Notes: generated by a model from the sequence alone, not told the origin. A stretch of 64,000 nt of DNA from Saccharofermentans sp. (GCA_024684815.1 JAIKWL010000055.1:62001-126000), one strand, 5' to 3'. Positions 1 through 8,985 are shown, numbered from the stretch's first letter. A program made the numbers and translations.

Positions 1-483
1 TCCCAGCATTATCAGATGAACAGCCATAGGAGAGTCCATAGGACCTACAGTCTGTGATTCATTTCCGAACAGAAGGATCTTATTATCCGCAAACACTTTT
101 GCGGCATCTTCTGTAACTGTAGCATCACCTTTAACCAGTATCCTGTTATAGCAGTCACAATCCGTGATCTCACAGGATGAGGAAGCAGACTTTGCCTGCT
201 CTATCATTTTCTTTGCATCATCAGATGTCACTTCACCGTTATGCGATATCACATATGCATACCCGACAAAACGTTTAAGATCAACCTCATCGACAGTCTT
301 TCCGTCGTCTATGAAATGAAAAGGTGCATCAACATGGGTACCGTTGTGGGCACACATCTTCAATGCTGACAGATTGCAGATCTCACCGTCACTGATCTTC
401 ATCTGAACGAACTTTTCAGGTGAAGGATCTCCCGGGAAAACCGCACAGCTGAAAACCTCCTGTGAGATATCAAAGATCTTCAT
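1..483 (-). CDS. Cyclase / kynurenine-formamidase-like hydrolase, C-terminus cut by window edge
   Basis: The 161 visible codons carry the metal-binding signature of the putative cyclase family (kynurenine formamidase and relatives): HNGTHVDAPFHF, with H46, H50 and D52 as the expected metal ligands. The family hydrolyses amide or lactone-like bonds in the cytoplasm, but the substrate cannot be read from this fragment. The start is the ATG at 483, preceded by GGAGG at a normal distance. The reading frame stays open to base 1, so the protein continues outside the window. It is followed on the same strand, upstream, by the ABC ATPase gene whose stop is at 563; the 80-base gap is AT-rich. The fold assignment is firm, the reaction is inference from the family. 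Confidence 0.85.
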   Translation of the reverse strand, partial: MKIFDISQEVFSCAVFPGDPSPEKFVQMKISDGEICNLSALKMCAHNGTHVDAPFHFIDDGKTVDEVDLKRFVGYAYVISHNGEVTSDDAKKMIEQAKSASSSCEITDCDCYNRILVKGDATVTEDAAKVFADNKILLFGNESQTVGPMDSPMAVHLIMLG

Positions 484-562
484 ATGCCACGCCTCCGTTC
501 TTGAAAACTCATCACTTTATTATGGCATAATTCCTTTGAAAAAAATAACCGTTGCTGTTCTC

Positions 563-1318
563 TTACCAGCCCAGATCCATAAGCCAGTTATTAAGTCTTC
601 TCTCACGGTCCTTATCTGCAAGTGAAGTGTCATTTCTGAACTCTCCTTTGATATTGCCATCGACGATATAAAGTACGCGTGTACACCTTGATGCGACCTT
701 TGAATCGTGTGTTACCATCATTATCGTAGTGCCTTCCTCATTTAGCTTGACGAGTTCGTCCATGACCTCATTTGAGGAAGTCCGGTTCAGAGCGCCTGTG
801 GGCTCATCTGCAAAGAGGATCTCAGGCGAGTTTATCATTGATCTGCAGATACAGGCTCTCTGGAGCTGTCCGCCTGATACTTCATTTATATCGTTGTCCG
901 CTACTTCAATGATGCCGAGCTTTCTCATCAGGTCTTCACCCTTTTTGATCTTATCTTCCCTGCTGCCTCCCTTTTTGCTCTCAAATGCGGGAAGCAGGAT
1001 GTTATCCAATATCGTAAGGTTCTTCATCATGAACATCTGCTGGAAGATAAACCCCATCTTATCGAGTCTCAGATCAGCTAATTCGCTGCTATTCATTTTC
1101 GAGATATCTTCGCCGTAGAAAAGAACCCTTCCGCTCGTTATCTGATCCATTCCTGAGATCGAATAAAGAAGCGTGGATTTGCCTGAACCTGAAGGACCCA
1201 TTATCGCGACCATCTCACCTTCATCCACTTCAAGGTTGATATTCTTCAATACATTTATCTGTCTCTTGTCAACAACATATGTCTTGCAAAGATCTTTTGT
1301 CTCAATTACTTTAGTCAT
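563..1318 (-). CDS. ABC transporter ATP-binding protein (MacB/LolD-like)
   Basis: This 251-residue ATPase has Walker A GPSGSGKST at residues 41-49, a Q-loop FQQ near 95, the signature VSGGQLQR near 150, Walker B ending in DEPTG near 173 and an H-loop VTHD near 206. It belongs to the family that powers FtsX-type permeases, many of which export or remove peptides and lipids from the membrane. I chose the ATG at 1318 because it has GGAGG just upstream; an in-frame extension to 1447 would run back into the permease gene. The permease stop is 17 bases upstream, so the two are surely co-transcribed. With the histidine kinase and regulator beyond, this resembles an antimicrobial-peptide response unit, though the ligand is unknown. 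Confidence 0.93.
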   Translation of the reverse strand: MTKVIETKDLCKTYVVDKRQINVLKNINLEVDEGEMVAIMGPSGSGKSTLLYSISGMDQITSGRVLFYGEDISKMNSSELADLRLDKMGFIFQQMFMMKNLTILDNILLPAFESKKGGSREDKIKKGEDLMRKLGIIEVADNDINEVSGGQLQRACICRSMINSPEILFADEPTGALNRTSSNEVMDELVKLNEEGTTIMMVTHDSKVASRCTRVLYIVDGNIKGEFRNDTSLADKDRERRLNNWLMDLGW

Positions 1319-1335
1319 TATTCTGTTCCTCCGTA

Positions 1336-3702
1336 TTATTCGATGCTTGCCGTGTCGCGGCTCACTATCTTCTTTGTATAAAGCGCCGTGATTAATGCCG
1401 TGACCACTGTTACCATAAGGACTGTTCCGGGATAGATAACAAAGCACTGCAGAATGTCGTAGTTATAGTTGATATCAGATGCTCCCATCATTCCGAAGAT
1501 CGGACTTATTACAAGATCTGTCATCGGGATCGAAAGACTGACTGCCAGAATCATTGATATAAGAGCTACGATAAAGAATCTCTTAACATGCCACCTGATC
1601 ACCGAAGCATCCTTAAAGCCTACGGCCTTTGCTATCGCGATCTCATTCTTTTCGTCAGCAATAAAGGATCTCTCCATAAGGACCGTTACGAGGATCACAA
1701 CGATAAGAACGATGGCAAGCAGGAGCTTTGCGACAGCATTCATTATGTCATAGACTCTTGTACTGTCGATACAATATTCCGCTACGTTGAACACTTCATC
1801 GTTTCCGGTCTTTTCCTTGATCTTCCGGACTCTCTCATCGATCGTCTTCTGATCCGGATCATCCGTAAAGTTGATCTTGAACTGCATGGTTGATGACAGA
1901 TGCGAGAAATCCGTCGGGGCATCTTCATGTAAGAGCACTATATCCCCCAGATTATTGAACGACTGGAAAGTCGCAGTTATCAGCATCTCCTCGGGACCGT
2001 TTCCGAAATCCATCTTTACCGTATCACCTATACTGGCACCTGTCTTTTTCAAAAACTGTCCGGTGACAGCAAGCTCGTTACGGTTGGAAGGCACCACGCC
2101 TGCGCTGTACACAAACTCCGAAGCTTTGGTATACATATCCTGCTGACAGGAATTTGAATATGTAATGCCTTCGTATTCGATCTGATAAGTGTAGATAAGA
2201 CCTATACGGGCCTTGCAGGGCATTCCGTCTTCTTTATACTCTTCCTCGAGTTTTGATAAGTATTCCTCAAGACCTTTTTTGCCGTCAGCATGCATAAATG
2301 ATGTTCCTGTCTTAACATCCGTGATATAAACATCAGCAGGAGGTCCGAACAGATATACAAGTTTATCGCTGTTCATCGTATTTGCCGTATTAACGATCAT
2401 GAGCACGAGCAAAGTGCAGAGCGAGAAAGAAATGATTATCGTTACAAATCTCTTAGGAGCGGAAAGGATATCGTTAAGTGCCAGATACCACGAAGGTCTC
2501 AGTACATTCCTTGTAATCCTGATCCCGCCCTTTTTTCTGAACCTCTCACCGGTCTGTCCTGATCTGACTGCGTCAACGGGAGAAAGCTTCCCGATCCTTG
2601 ACGTGCTTAAGTATGCAAAAAGAATTACCAGAAGCGTTACACATACAGCGCCTATAACATTCCACAGATATCCCAGATTCGACCCGAGGACCATATCCTT
2701 TGTCATTGAATCAAGAAGGATCTTGCCGAAAGGAATGCTTATAAAGAAACCTATCACGGAACCTGATATTGCGATCACCGTATACTTTGTAAGATAAAGA
2801 CTTCTGATCTTCCTGTTACTGATCCCGATAGCCTTCATAACACCGATCTCCCTGAAGTCTTCACCGATCGAGAAGTTGATCGTAAATCTCAAAACAAGGA
2901 AAGATACTATCATAAGACAGATACTGAGTATTACCGCGATAAATGCAATGATAAGATTCATTACATAAGCCATCTTGATCGTATATACCGGCTTCGAATA
3001 AGCGACATTCTCGAGATCAGATACTGCGGAACCTACTGCTGCAGGATCATTGGTAGTGATATAGAACACCTCGCCGCAATAGTACCGGGAAACAGTTTCA
3101 TCATCAATGAACGTCCTGAAAGTCTCATCATTTACAAGGAATCTCGGATTGCCGAAAAATTCGGAACCCATGAATGCATCCTTAAGTGTACCCGCTACCG
3201 TAAGCGTTACTTTTGTATCACCCTTCTCGAATACAAGTTTGTCACCAATCCCGAGGTTGTTATCTCTGCTGGCTTTACCGGAAATAATAACCGTTCCGGG
3301 TTCAACTGAAGTGATCTCATTGTTATCCTTATCAAAGAATGTTATTCCGAGTCTGTCAGTGGAATTCATCATTCCTACATTCGTGATCTCGATCTGCTTA
3401 CCGTTTTCCTTGAAGACATCACCTTTTGAAAAATAAATAGTCGTATCGATCTTATAGTCCTCAACTTCAGGGATCGACCTGACCCTTTCCTCAAAACTTC
3501 CGATCGCGCCCTCGCCCAAAGATATCAACTGATAATCTCCTATTCCGGCCTTCATGAACATATAATCCGTACCGTTTAATACTGATACAAAATTATAGAT
3601 GCCGCTTGCGAAGAAAACGCTTGCGATGATTACGAAGAGAAACAATATTATGTTCATCGTCTTGTTTCTCTTAAGATCTTTTTTCAAAATCCTTCCAAAC
3701 AT
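1336..3702 (-). CDS. FtsX-type ABC transporter permease
   Basis: The 788-residue protein has one N-terminal membrane segment (about 15-37), a large extracytoplasmic domain, three more segments around 245-380, a second extracytoplasmic domain, and a last cluster of three segments near the C-terminus. This duplicated FtsX/MacB plan is typical of permeases that act on peptides or lipids from the outer face of the membrane. It lies directly upstream of its ATPase. The length fits two FtsX repeats; it is longer than BceB-type permeases (about 650) and has no single giant loop, so I do not call it BceB. Regulation by the adjacent two-component system is likely from position but not proven; a hairpin lies between kinase and permease genes. 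Confidence 0.9.
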   Translation of the reverse strand: MFGRILKKDLKRNKTMNIILFLFVIIASVFFASGIYNFVSVLNGTDYMFMKAGIGDYQLISLGEGAIGSFEERVRSIPEVEDYKIDTTIYFSKGDVFKENGKQIEITNVGMMNSTDRLGITFFDKDNNEITSVEPGTVIISGKASRDNNLGIGDKLVFEKGDTKVTLTVAGTLKDAFMGSEFFGNPRFLVNDETFRTFIDDETVSRYYCGEVFYITTNDPAAVGSAVSDLENVAYSKPVYTIKMAYVMNLIIAFIAVILSICLMIVSFLVLRFTINFSIGEDFREIGVMKAIGISNRKIRSLYLTKYTVIAISGSVIGFFISIPFGKILLDSMTKDMVLGSNLGYLWNVIGAVCVTLLVILFAYLSTSRIGKLSPVDAVRSGQTGERFRKKGGIRITRNVLRPSWYLALNDILSAPKRFVTIIISFSLCTLLVLMIVNTANTMNSDKLVYLFGPPADVYITDVKTGTSFMHADGKKGLEEYLSKLEEEYKEDGMPCKARIGLIYTYQIEYEGITYSNSCQQDMYTKASEFVYSAGVVPSNRNELAVTGQFLKKTGASIGDTVKMDFGNGPEEMLITATFQSFNNLGDIVLLHEDAPTDFSHLSSTMQFKINFTDDPDQKTIDERVRKIKEKTGNDEVFNVAEYCIDSTRVYDIMNAVAKLLLAIVLIVVILVTVLMERSFIADEKNEIAIAKAVGFKDASVIRWHVKRFFIVALISMILAVSLSIPMTDLVISPIFGMMGASDINYNYDILQCFVIYPGTVLMVTVVTALITALYTKKIVSRDTASIE

Positions 3703-3774
3703 TTCTTTATCTGATCCCTTCTTCCGGTTTATGCCAGAATGATACCAGTCAAATTATTAAACAAACATTAAATG

Positions 3775-3805
3775 CCGCAAACTCCTTTATTTACTGCGTT
3801 TGCGG
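3775..3805 (-). terminator. Hairpin between kinase and permease genes
   Basis: A perfect 8-bp stem, CCGCAAAC with GTTTGCGG, closes a 15-base loop in the 134-base gap between the kinase stop (3837) and the permease start (3702). On the minus strand it is followed by a T-rich but not uniform run. It could be a weak terminator or processing site that sets different levels of the sensor pair and the transporter. A TTGACT box lies downstream of it on the same strand and could start the transporter transcript. Confidence 0.45.
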
Positions 3806-3836
3806 ATTTAAGTCCTGTCAAGTTCCGGGTGGATCA

Positions 3837-5051
3837 TCAAGCCATCTTAACAACAGCCACTGCTTTAAAACCGCCTTCTTCTGCCTCGGCGTAGACATCA
3901 CCGTCCATCTTCTGCATAAGATGCTTACATATATAAAGGCCAAGACCGGAGCCTTGTATTCCTTCAGCATTCTTTCCTCTGTAGAATGAATCAAAGATGT
4001 TCTGCATATCAGTCTGATCGAGCGCCAAACCTGAATTGGTGACACAGATAAGTCTGCAGTCTTCCTCATCTTCAAATGAGATCCTTATAGATCTGCCATC
4101 ACCATATTTGACCGCATTTTCCATAAAATTCTGAATGACTTCAATAAGCCTGTCAGGGTCGCACTTCAGAAGACAGTTTGAGTGTTCTTCAACCTTAAAC
4201 TCCGTGTGCAGAACAGAAAGCTTATCCTTGTAATATGCTTCGATCTTTCTCATGACATCATCAAGATAAGCTTCTCCCGTGTTGACATTAAGGTCAATGA
4301 AATCCTCTCTGGATATCTTGCTGATCTCACCTGCGTAACGCTTGATCTCTTCGGCATTTTTGAGAATGCCTTCAAGAGCTTCTTTCTTTTTTTCTTCAGA
4401 TCCGTAAACACCGTCTTTTAATGCCTTGGTGTAAAGTTCTATAGCAGACAGAGGTGTTTTGATATCATGCGAGAGGGAAAGTACCAAAGTCTTCTTTTCT
4501 TTCTGATACTCAAGTTCTTTGCGTTTTGAATCTTCAAGATTCTCGCGGAGCATATCCATTCCCCATAAGAATTTGCCGAAAAATCTGCTCTTTTCCTCCC
4601 TGACCGGCTTTGTAAGATTTCCCTTCGCAAGATCAAGAGTCATATCCGTCATGCTGTTGAAAGGCTTTATAACTTTGCGGTCAATATATATCAGAACGCA
4701 AAACGTGGAAATTACCATCAGAGCAAGACAGATATTTACGGTAACGACCGTTTTTGCGTTACCGGAATCTTTATATCCTATCCTGTATAACACACCGTCA
4801 CATTCGGCGACGATGTAATCGTAGTTCACGGCAGAATCGTCGTAAGGTTCTATCCTGATTATTGTCTTGTAATCATTCAGGTTAATGTCTTCTGTATTCT
4901 CATTCTGAAGACGCAGAGCTATCTGTTTGGCCTCAACTCTGTAGAGCTTATTATCTGACCGCAATGACCTGAATATCAGGATATTGCTTAACAGGACAAG
5001 CAGTATCTCCAGGGAGATGATCAAAGCAACTGACTTACGGAACCTACTCAA
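3837..5051 (-). CDS. Sensor histidine kinase, HAMP type
   Basis: The 404-residue kinase has two membrane helices at about 8-28 and 102-122 enclosing a small extracytoplasmic domain of about 75 residues, then a HAMP region, a HisKA box LSLSHDIKTPLSAIE with phosphorylated H195, and an ATPase domain with N-box NFMENAVKYG and glycine box GSGLGLYIC. It phosphorylates the regulator encoded just upstream; the two genes overlap by 8 bases, so they are translationally linked. Its position before an ABC transporter suggests that it senses an envelope stress or peptide. The stimulus is not visible. Confidence 0.93.
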   Translation of the reverse strand: MSRFRKSVALIISLEILLVLLSNILIFRSLRSDNKLYRVEAKQIALRLQNENTEDINLNDYKTIIRIEPYDDSAVNYDYIVAECDGVLYRIGYKDSGNAKTVVTVNICLALMVISTFCVLIYIDRKVIKPFNSMTDMTLDLAKGNLTKPVREEKSRFFGKFLWGMDMLRENLEDSKRKELEYQKEKKTLVLSLSHDIKTPLSAIELYTKALKDGVYGSEEKKKEALEGILKNAEEIKRYAGEISKISREDFIDLNVNTGEAYLDDVMRKIEAYYKDKLSVLHTEFKVEEHSNCLLKCDPDRLIEVIQNFMENAVKYGDGRSIRISFEDEEDCRLICVTNSGLALDQTDMQNIFDSFYRGKNAEGIQGSGLGLYICKHLMQKMDGDVYAEAEEGGFKAVAVVKMA

Positions 5052-5709
5052 ATCTGTAACCTACTCCCCATACGGTAAGGATACGGGAAGGATTTTTCGG
5101 ATCCTTCTCGATCTTCTCTCTGAGCCATTTGATATGCACGGTAAGTGTCTGGAGCTCGGATTCGGAATCACTGCCCCAAATAGCATTGAATATATAAGAC
5201 TTTTTCAAAGTAATACCCTTGTTGTCGATAAGGAGCTTTAACAGATCAAACTCCTTGCCTGTAACTTCGATCTTCTTGTCATTAAGATAAAGTTCTTTGG
5301 TAACACAGTTGAGTTTCATGTCACCTTCAATGATCTCATCTATCGAGAACTTGCGCCTGAATATCCCCCTTATCTTGGCAAGAAGGATATCAATGTCATA
5401 GGGCTTCTCAATATAATCGTCAGCGCCGAGATCAAGACCTTTGAGCTTGCTCTCTTTGTCCGTCCTCGCGCTGGCGATAAGTATATGAGTATTTGAATCT
5501 TCTCTTATCTTTGAACATACAGTAAATCCGTCGATCTCACCCGGAAGCATGATGTCCAGGACCATTAGCCTGGCACCATACTTCTCGTAGAGTTCGAGCG
5601 CCTTCTTTCCGCTCTCCGCGAGCGATACTGTATAGTTCTCCCTGCGGAGAAAATCACACAGCAGATTTCCTATCTCAAGGTTATCTTCAACTACGATAAT
5701 GTCGGGCAT
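5044..5709 (-). CDS. OmpR-family response regulator
   Basis: This 221-residue protein has a receiver domain (acidic pair E8-D9, phospho-acceptor D52 in VLDIMLPG, conserved K near 103) and a C-terminal winged-helix DNA-binding domain ending VWGVGYRFE. The start is the ATG at 5709, which has GGGAG eight bases upstream; a longer frame to 5790 has no ribosome site. It is the first gene of the group regulator, kinase, permease, ATPase, all on the minus strand. By analogy with such loci it probably activates the transporter genes. I found no BceR-type operator (TnACA-N4-TGTAA) upstream of this transporter, unlike the locus at 50-56 kb. Confidence 0.93.
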   Translation of the reverse strand: MPDIIVVEDNLEIGNLLCDFLRRENYTVSLAESGKKALELYEKYGARLMVLDIMLPGEIDGFTVCSKIREDSNTHILIASARTDKESKLKGLDLGADDYIEKPYDIDILLAKIRGIFRRKFSIDEIIEGDMKLNCVTKELYLNDKKIEVTGKEFDLLKLLIDNKGITLKKSYIFNAIWGSDSESELQTLTVHIKWLREKIEKDPKNPSRILTVWGVGYRFE

Positions 5710-5773
5710 CGTTAAATCTCCCTGATATATTTGATTAATTGTAACACGACTACACGTTAAATGTGTTTCCGGG

Positions 5774-6868
5774 TCAAAACGAGAAGACATATCCTGCCAG
5801 TGGCGACAATACTATCATTATGCATGAGAAGCAGAATGAATTGACCGACATAAGCGTTGCGCGCTGTTCGGCAGGCACGAGACGGTTAAGAGCTATGTCT
5901 GATCTTATCTGGATCAGATCGTCTGCAAATGCCGTAAAGAATCCGCCGGCAGTCATTATGTACCATATGCCTGTAAACTCGCTTACAAGGCCTAGGAGCG
6001 CCAGTGAGATGCAGAATACGAAAAGCTTACCCAATGTGACATTATTCACCTTCCTTGCAGCAAGAGCACCAAGTATGCCACCCATCGACATGATAAACAG
6101 CAAAGGTCCCAGACTCCAGTCAGGTATTCCGGTCAAAGGAAGCTTTGCCTGCAGGAAGAACAGGAGCAAAACGTCAATGCTTCCTACGAGAGCATTTCTG
6201 AAGATCAGACCTGCAACTTTTTTATTGCCTTTGAGAAATCCGAAACTTCCCGATACCACTTCCCTGACACGCTTAGAAAGAGAGTCTGTGGTTTTCTTTA
6301 AGATTACCTTATTCTCCTTAAGGAACATGAGAAATACCAGATTGACGAGCGATATTCCGAGCGAGAGGATCTGGGCATTACGGTTGCCCATTATAACGGC
6401 AATTCCGGCAAACAGTGTGGCAAGACCGTTGGAGATCCTGTATATCGCCGTCTGAGTCGAGATATATCTGTCGTACTTATCAGCCTGTCCCTCTTCAAGC
6501 AGGGAATCGTAGGCAAGCGCACTGTCGCTTCCCGATATGAAATTATATGACAGCGCCGAAAAACCGACAGAGACACATACCGCCGCAAATCCCGGGATAA
6601 ATCCTCTTACAAACGAAGAAAACATCGTCATGATACAGCTGACGATAAGACTCTTCTTCCGGCCCATAACGTCAGCAAACATACCTGACGGGATCTCGGC
6701 AAGAAGACTTACTATATGAAATACAGTCTCGGCGAACCCTACCTGGATAAGTGAATAACCGTCTGACACCAGAAGCAGGACCCAGGCGGCTCCCGCAACA
6801 GGAATATTGAACAGAAAGTTGGATATATAGAGCAGTCCCAGCTGCCTTTTTACATTTAATTTTGTCAT
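5774..6868 (-). CDS. MFS efflux-type transporter, apparently lacking the last helix
   Basis: A 364-residue major facilitator protein. The loop between helices 2 and 3 carries the MFS motif A in the form GMFADVMGRKKS. By hydrophobicity I count 11 helices; the protein ends at GYVFSF, where relatives continue with helix 12, so it is about 35-50 residues shorter than usual. It resembles drug-export branches (DHA3-like), but the substrate is unknown. The ATG at 6868 is preceded by AAAGGAG, which is also the 3' arm of a terminator hairpin, so the ribosome site is hidden when the hairpin forms. The leader peptide and competing stems upstream indicate inducible expression, as in several ribosome-targeting antibiotic resistance genes. 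That link is inference. Confidence 0.85.
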   Translation of the reverse strand: MTKLNVKRQLGLLYISNFLFNIPVAGAAWVLLLVSDGYSLIQVGFAETVFHIVSLLAEIPSGMFADVMGRKKSLIVSCIMTMFSSFVRGFIPGFAAVCVSVGFSALSYNFISGSDSALAYDSLLEEGQADKYDRYISTQTAIYRISNGLATLFAGIAVIMGNRNAQILSLGISLVNLVFLMFLKENKVILKKTTDSLSKRVREVVSGSFGFLKGNKKVAGLIFRNALVGSIDVLLLFFLQAKLPLTGIPDWSLGPLLFIMSMGGILGALAARKVNNVTLGKLFVFCISLALLGLVSEFTGIWYIMTAGGFFTAFADDLIQIRSDIALNRLVPAEQRATLMSVNSFCFSCIMIVLSPLAGYVFSF

Positions 6869-6878
6869 AAATAAAAAA

Positions 6879-6905
6879 CTCCTTTAATCATTCTGAATAA
6901 AGGAG
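6879..6905 (-). terminator. Attenuator terminator in front of the MFS gene
   Basis: On the minus strand CTCCTTTA (6905-6898) pairs perfectly with TAAAGGAG (6886-6879) around an 11-base loop and is followed at once by six U (6878-6873), an intrinsic terminator placed 10 bases before the MFS start codon. Its 3' arm contains the Shine-Dalgarno sequence of the MFS gene. The 5' arm overlaps GACTTCTCCT (6910-6901), which is also perfectly complementary to AGGAGAAGTC at 6965-6956 inside the leader peptide gene. The two structures exclude each other. Confidence 0.85.
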
Positions 6906-6965
6906 AAGTCAATGAATCAAGTTGAATTTCAGGTGTTATTTCCTGCAAACAGGCAGACTTCTCCT
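6901..6965 (-). promoter_or_regulatory. Antiterminator stem of the MFS attenuator
   Basis: AGGAGAAGTC at 6965-6956 and GACTTCTCCT at 6910-6901 (minus strand) form a perfect 10-bp stem with a 45-base loop. The 5' arm lies in codons 20-23 of the leader peptide gene. A ribosome stalled before this point would leave it free to pair and so disrupt the terminator; a ribosome passing through would favour termination. The pairing is seen in the sequence; the mechanism is inference from known ribosome-mediated attenuation. Confidence 0.75.
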
Positions 6966-7022
6966 ATAGGACACCCTGTAAAAACCGTTCATAAGCTGAA
7001 TGTTAGGTGTAATCCAATACAT
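6936..7022 (-). CDS. Leader peptide (28 aa) of the MFS attenuator
   Basis: A short frame begins with ATG at 7022 and ends with TAA at 6936. The peptide begins MYWITPNIQLMNGFYR and ends LPVCRK. AAAGG lies about 11 bases upstream, a weak but usable ribosome site. The frame starts about 28 bases after a well-formed promoter's expected start point, and its codons 20-23 form one arm of the antiterminator stem. That arrangement, together with a terminator just before the transporter gene, is the basis for calling it a leader peptide. I do not recognise the peptide sequence, and the inducing compound cannot be named. Confidence 0.65.
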   Translation of the reverse strand: MYWITPNIQLMNGFYRVSYRRSLPVCRK

Positions 7023-7056
7023 ATGAGAAGCGCCTTTCTATAGATTTTTCGGAAGT

Positions 7057-7085
7057 AATATATCACATCGCACCCGGCAGGGCAA
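7057..7085 (-). promoter_or_regulatory. Promoter of the MFS leader transcript
   Basis: On the minus strand TTGCCC (7085-7080), a 17-base spacer and TATATT (7062-7057) form a good sigma-A-type promoter. It lies directly after the stop codon (7100) of the upstream lipoprotein gene and would start a transcript near 7050, about 28 bases before the leader peptide start. Confidence 0.7.
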
Positions 7086-7099
7086 TGAGAAGATCCTTA

Positions 7100-7516
7100 T
7101 CATTTTTTCGGAGTAAATTTAAGTTTACCGAAAACGAGTTTAAGTGTTCCCTTTGTGTTCTCTCCTTCTGATACGACCAAACGGTTTTTCTCGATACCAA
7201 CGATCGAATAATCGATACTGTCGTTCTCGAACATGTAGAAGGTTTTATTGGCAACATCGTAAACAAGGACAGCACTGTGCTTCCAGTCACTTCCTATAAT
7301 CACTGTAGTGCAAAGATCGAGATTTTTGTCTTTCGTTACGTCGAAATATACCCTCTCTCCATCAGAAACATATCCGGGTATTGAAGAGCAATAGTCATCC
7401 ATTTCGAGCAGAGCCCTGTCCAGCTCAACACCGGTAACTTTTTTTCTGTTGCTGCATGCGGTACAAGTCAGCATAAGCAACACCAATACAAGAACAGCAC
7501 ATTTCCTGATATCCAT
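7100..7516 (-). CDS. Small lipoprotein of unknown function
   Basis: This 138-residue protein starts with MDIRKCAVLVLVLLML and a lipobox-like site TCTAC, followed by the charged SNRKK, so it is probably exported and lipid-anchored. The mature part is about 115 residues of mixed strand-rich sequence with no motif I recognise. I chose the ATG at 7516 because GGGGG lies just upstream of it; an ATG four codons earlier has no ribosome site. It is 71 bases downstream of the GHKL kinase gene and may be the last gene of that group. Confidence 0.7.
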   Translation of the reverse strand: MDIRKCAVLVLVLLMLTCTACSNRKKVTGVELDRALLEMDDYCSSIPGYVSDGERVYFDVTKDKNLDLCTTVIIGSDWKHSAVLVYDVANKTFYMFENDSIDYSIVGIEKNRLVVSEGENTKGTLKLVFGKLKFTPKK

Positions 7517-7587
7517 ACTGACCCCCATCTGACAAAAGTGTCTATATTATATTAGATTATTTCTCCATTGGAAGATTAATTGGAAAA

Positions 7588-8985
7588 TTATTTTGAGGAT
7601 ATTTCAGAGGGCTCCTCTGAAGTTACAGGGAAAACCACCTCTGCCAGGAATAAAAATCCGTATGGTCTTTCTTCACAACTGACAGTTAATTCACCGCCAT
7701 ATGCATAAGCTGCCGTCTCGATATTATGGATCCCGAAGCCATGGTTCTTCCGGTCATTCTTTGAAGTAACGATCCTGCCGTCCTCTATCTCAGGTGCCTT
7801 AAAGCAAGGATTTGATACGGAGATCATAAAGAAGTTCTCAGTCTTCCTGAACTGCAATTCTATCTGCTTAATATCATGCTGAAGCTCTGACAGTTCGGGC
7901 GCGGTTGAAGCTTCTATAGCATTATCAAGAAGATTGGCAAGGATCTTACACATATCGACCGGGGATATCTCTATACTGGATATCTTCCCCGAACTCTTAA
8001 GCGCAATTCCGAGAGCTTCGGCTTTTGAGGTCTTGTCTGCAATTATTGCATCCGCTATAGTATCTCCGGTGTGAGCACTGATATCGGCGCTTTCGAGATT
8101 CTCACCCATTTCTTCGAGATACTCGCGCATTTTTTCATACTCACCTTTTTCGAGCAGAAGTTTCAATACATTCGTATTGTTACGCATGTCATGACGCATC
8201 GCACGTATCTCGTTATCCGACTTCGCTGTAGCCTCAAAGAACATTGTCTGTGATGCCACTAGTTCTTCATTGATGTGATTTAATTCCTTCAGGTCATCAC
8301 GTTCTTTGCGTGTGACCCTGATGTAAAAGAACAGAGCGAGAAAGACAAGTATGACAAGCATCGACATAATAGTCAGTGCTTTTCTGGAATCGATAAAATC
8401 CGCATCTTCTGTCAGATCGGGAAATACACTGACCAGTACGTTAAGGAGCAGCGCAATAGTAAGTGTGACCGTAACAGGGAGAGGCGCATTATCATTCTTG
8501 CTTCTAAGCCGCTTCAGGAAATAAAGAAATGCAAATTCCAAAAACTGGATCAGAAGTCCGAGAAGTATAACTACGATCATCGCGATACTCATTGTATTCC
8601 AGTTATTAGAGCCGACTATCTGCTCGCCGAGCACCTCAAAGATCTGATCAACTGATGTAAGAATATCGACAGCCAGGAAAGATATGACGATCTTCTTCCA
8701 CCATTTGGTATTTATGCTGACTGCAAGGACAATTACCATCACACCATATAAGATCAGACTTTCGACTTCACCGATGATAATATCATTACCTTCATTTGAA
8801 ACACTGACTATGGATTCAAATGCTCCGAATCCGGCTCCGATCAGAGCAAGCAAGATGTAAACGGCCTTCTTATGCTTTACCTGATACTTAAGGACTCCGT
8901 CAACTAAAAAAGTGGCAAGAACCCCCTTTATAAAAAAAGGCAGTACAATTAAAAATACGAACAGACAATTTACCAGAAATTTCAT
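7588..8985 (-). CDS. GHKL-type sensor histidine kinase (AgrC-like)
   Basis: A 465-residue kinase with about six hydrophobic segments in the first 225 residues, a short coiled linker, the histidine motif MRHDMRNNTNVLKLLLE near residue 260 and a GHKL ATPase domain with N-box KILANLLDNAIEAS and glycine box HGFGIHNIETA. This is the layout of AgrC-like and other peptide-sensing kinases that pair with LytTR regulators. The ATG overlaps the stop of the regulator gene by four bases. The polytopic sensor and the neighbouring peptidase and exporter suggest a peptide signal, but no pheromone gene was seen nearby. Confidence 0.9.
   Translation of the reverse strand: MKFLVNCLFVFLIVLPFFIKGVLATFLVDGVLKYQVKHKKAVYILLALIGAGFGAFESIVSVSNEGNDIIIGEVESLILYGVMVIVLAVSINTKWWKKIVISFLAVDILTSVDQIFEVLGEQIVGSNNWNTMSIAMIVVILLGLLIQFLEFAFLYFLKRLRSKNDNAPLPVTVTLTIALLLNVLVSVFPDLTEDADFIDSRKALTIMSMLVILVFLALFFYIRVTRKERDDLKELNHINEELVASQTMFFEATAKSDNEIRAMRHDMRNNTNVLKLLLEKGEYEKMREYLEEMGENLESADISAHTGDTIADAIIADKTSKAEALGIALKSSGKISSIEISPVDMCKILANLLDNAIEASTAPELSELQHDIKQIELQFRKTENFFMISVSNPCFKAPEIEDGRIVTSKNDRKNHGFGIHNIETAAYAYGGELTVSCEERPYGFLFLAEVVFPVTSEEPSEISSK

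Noticed and set aside
5763..6455. Long open frame on the plus strand opposite the MFS gene
   Set aside because: It has no ribosome site or recognisable domain and is wholly antisense to a clear gene.
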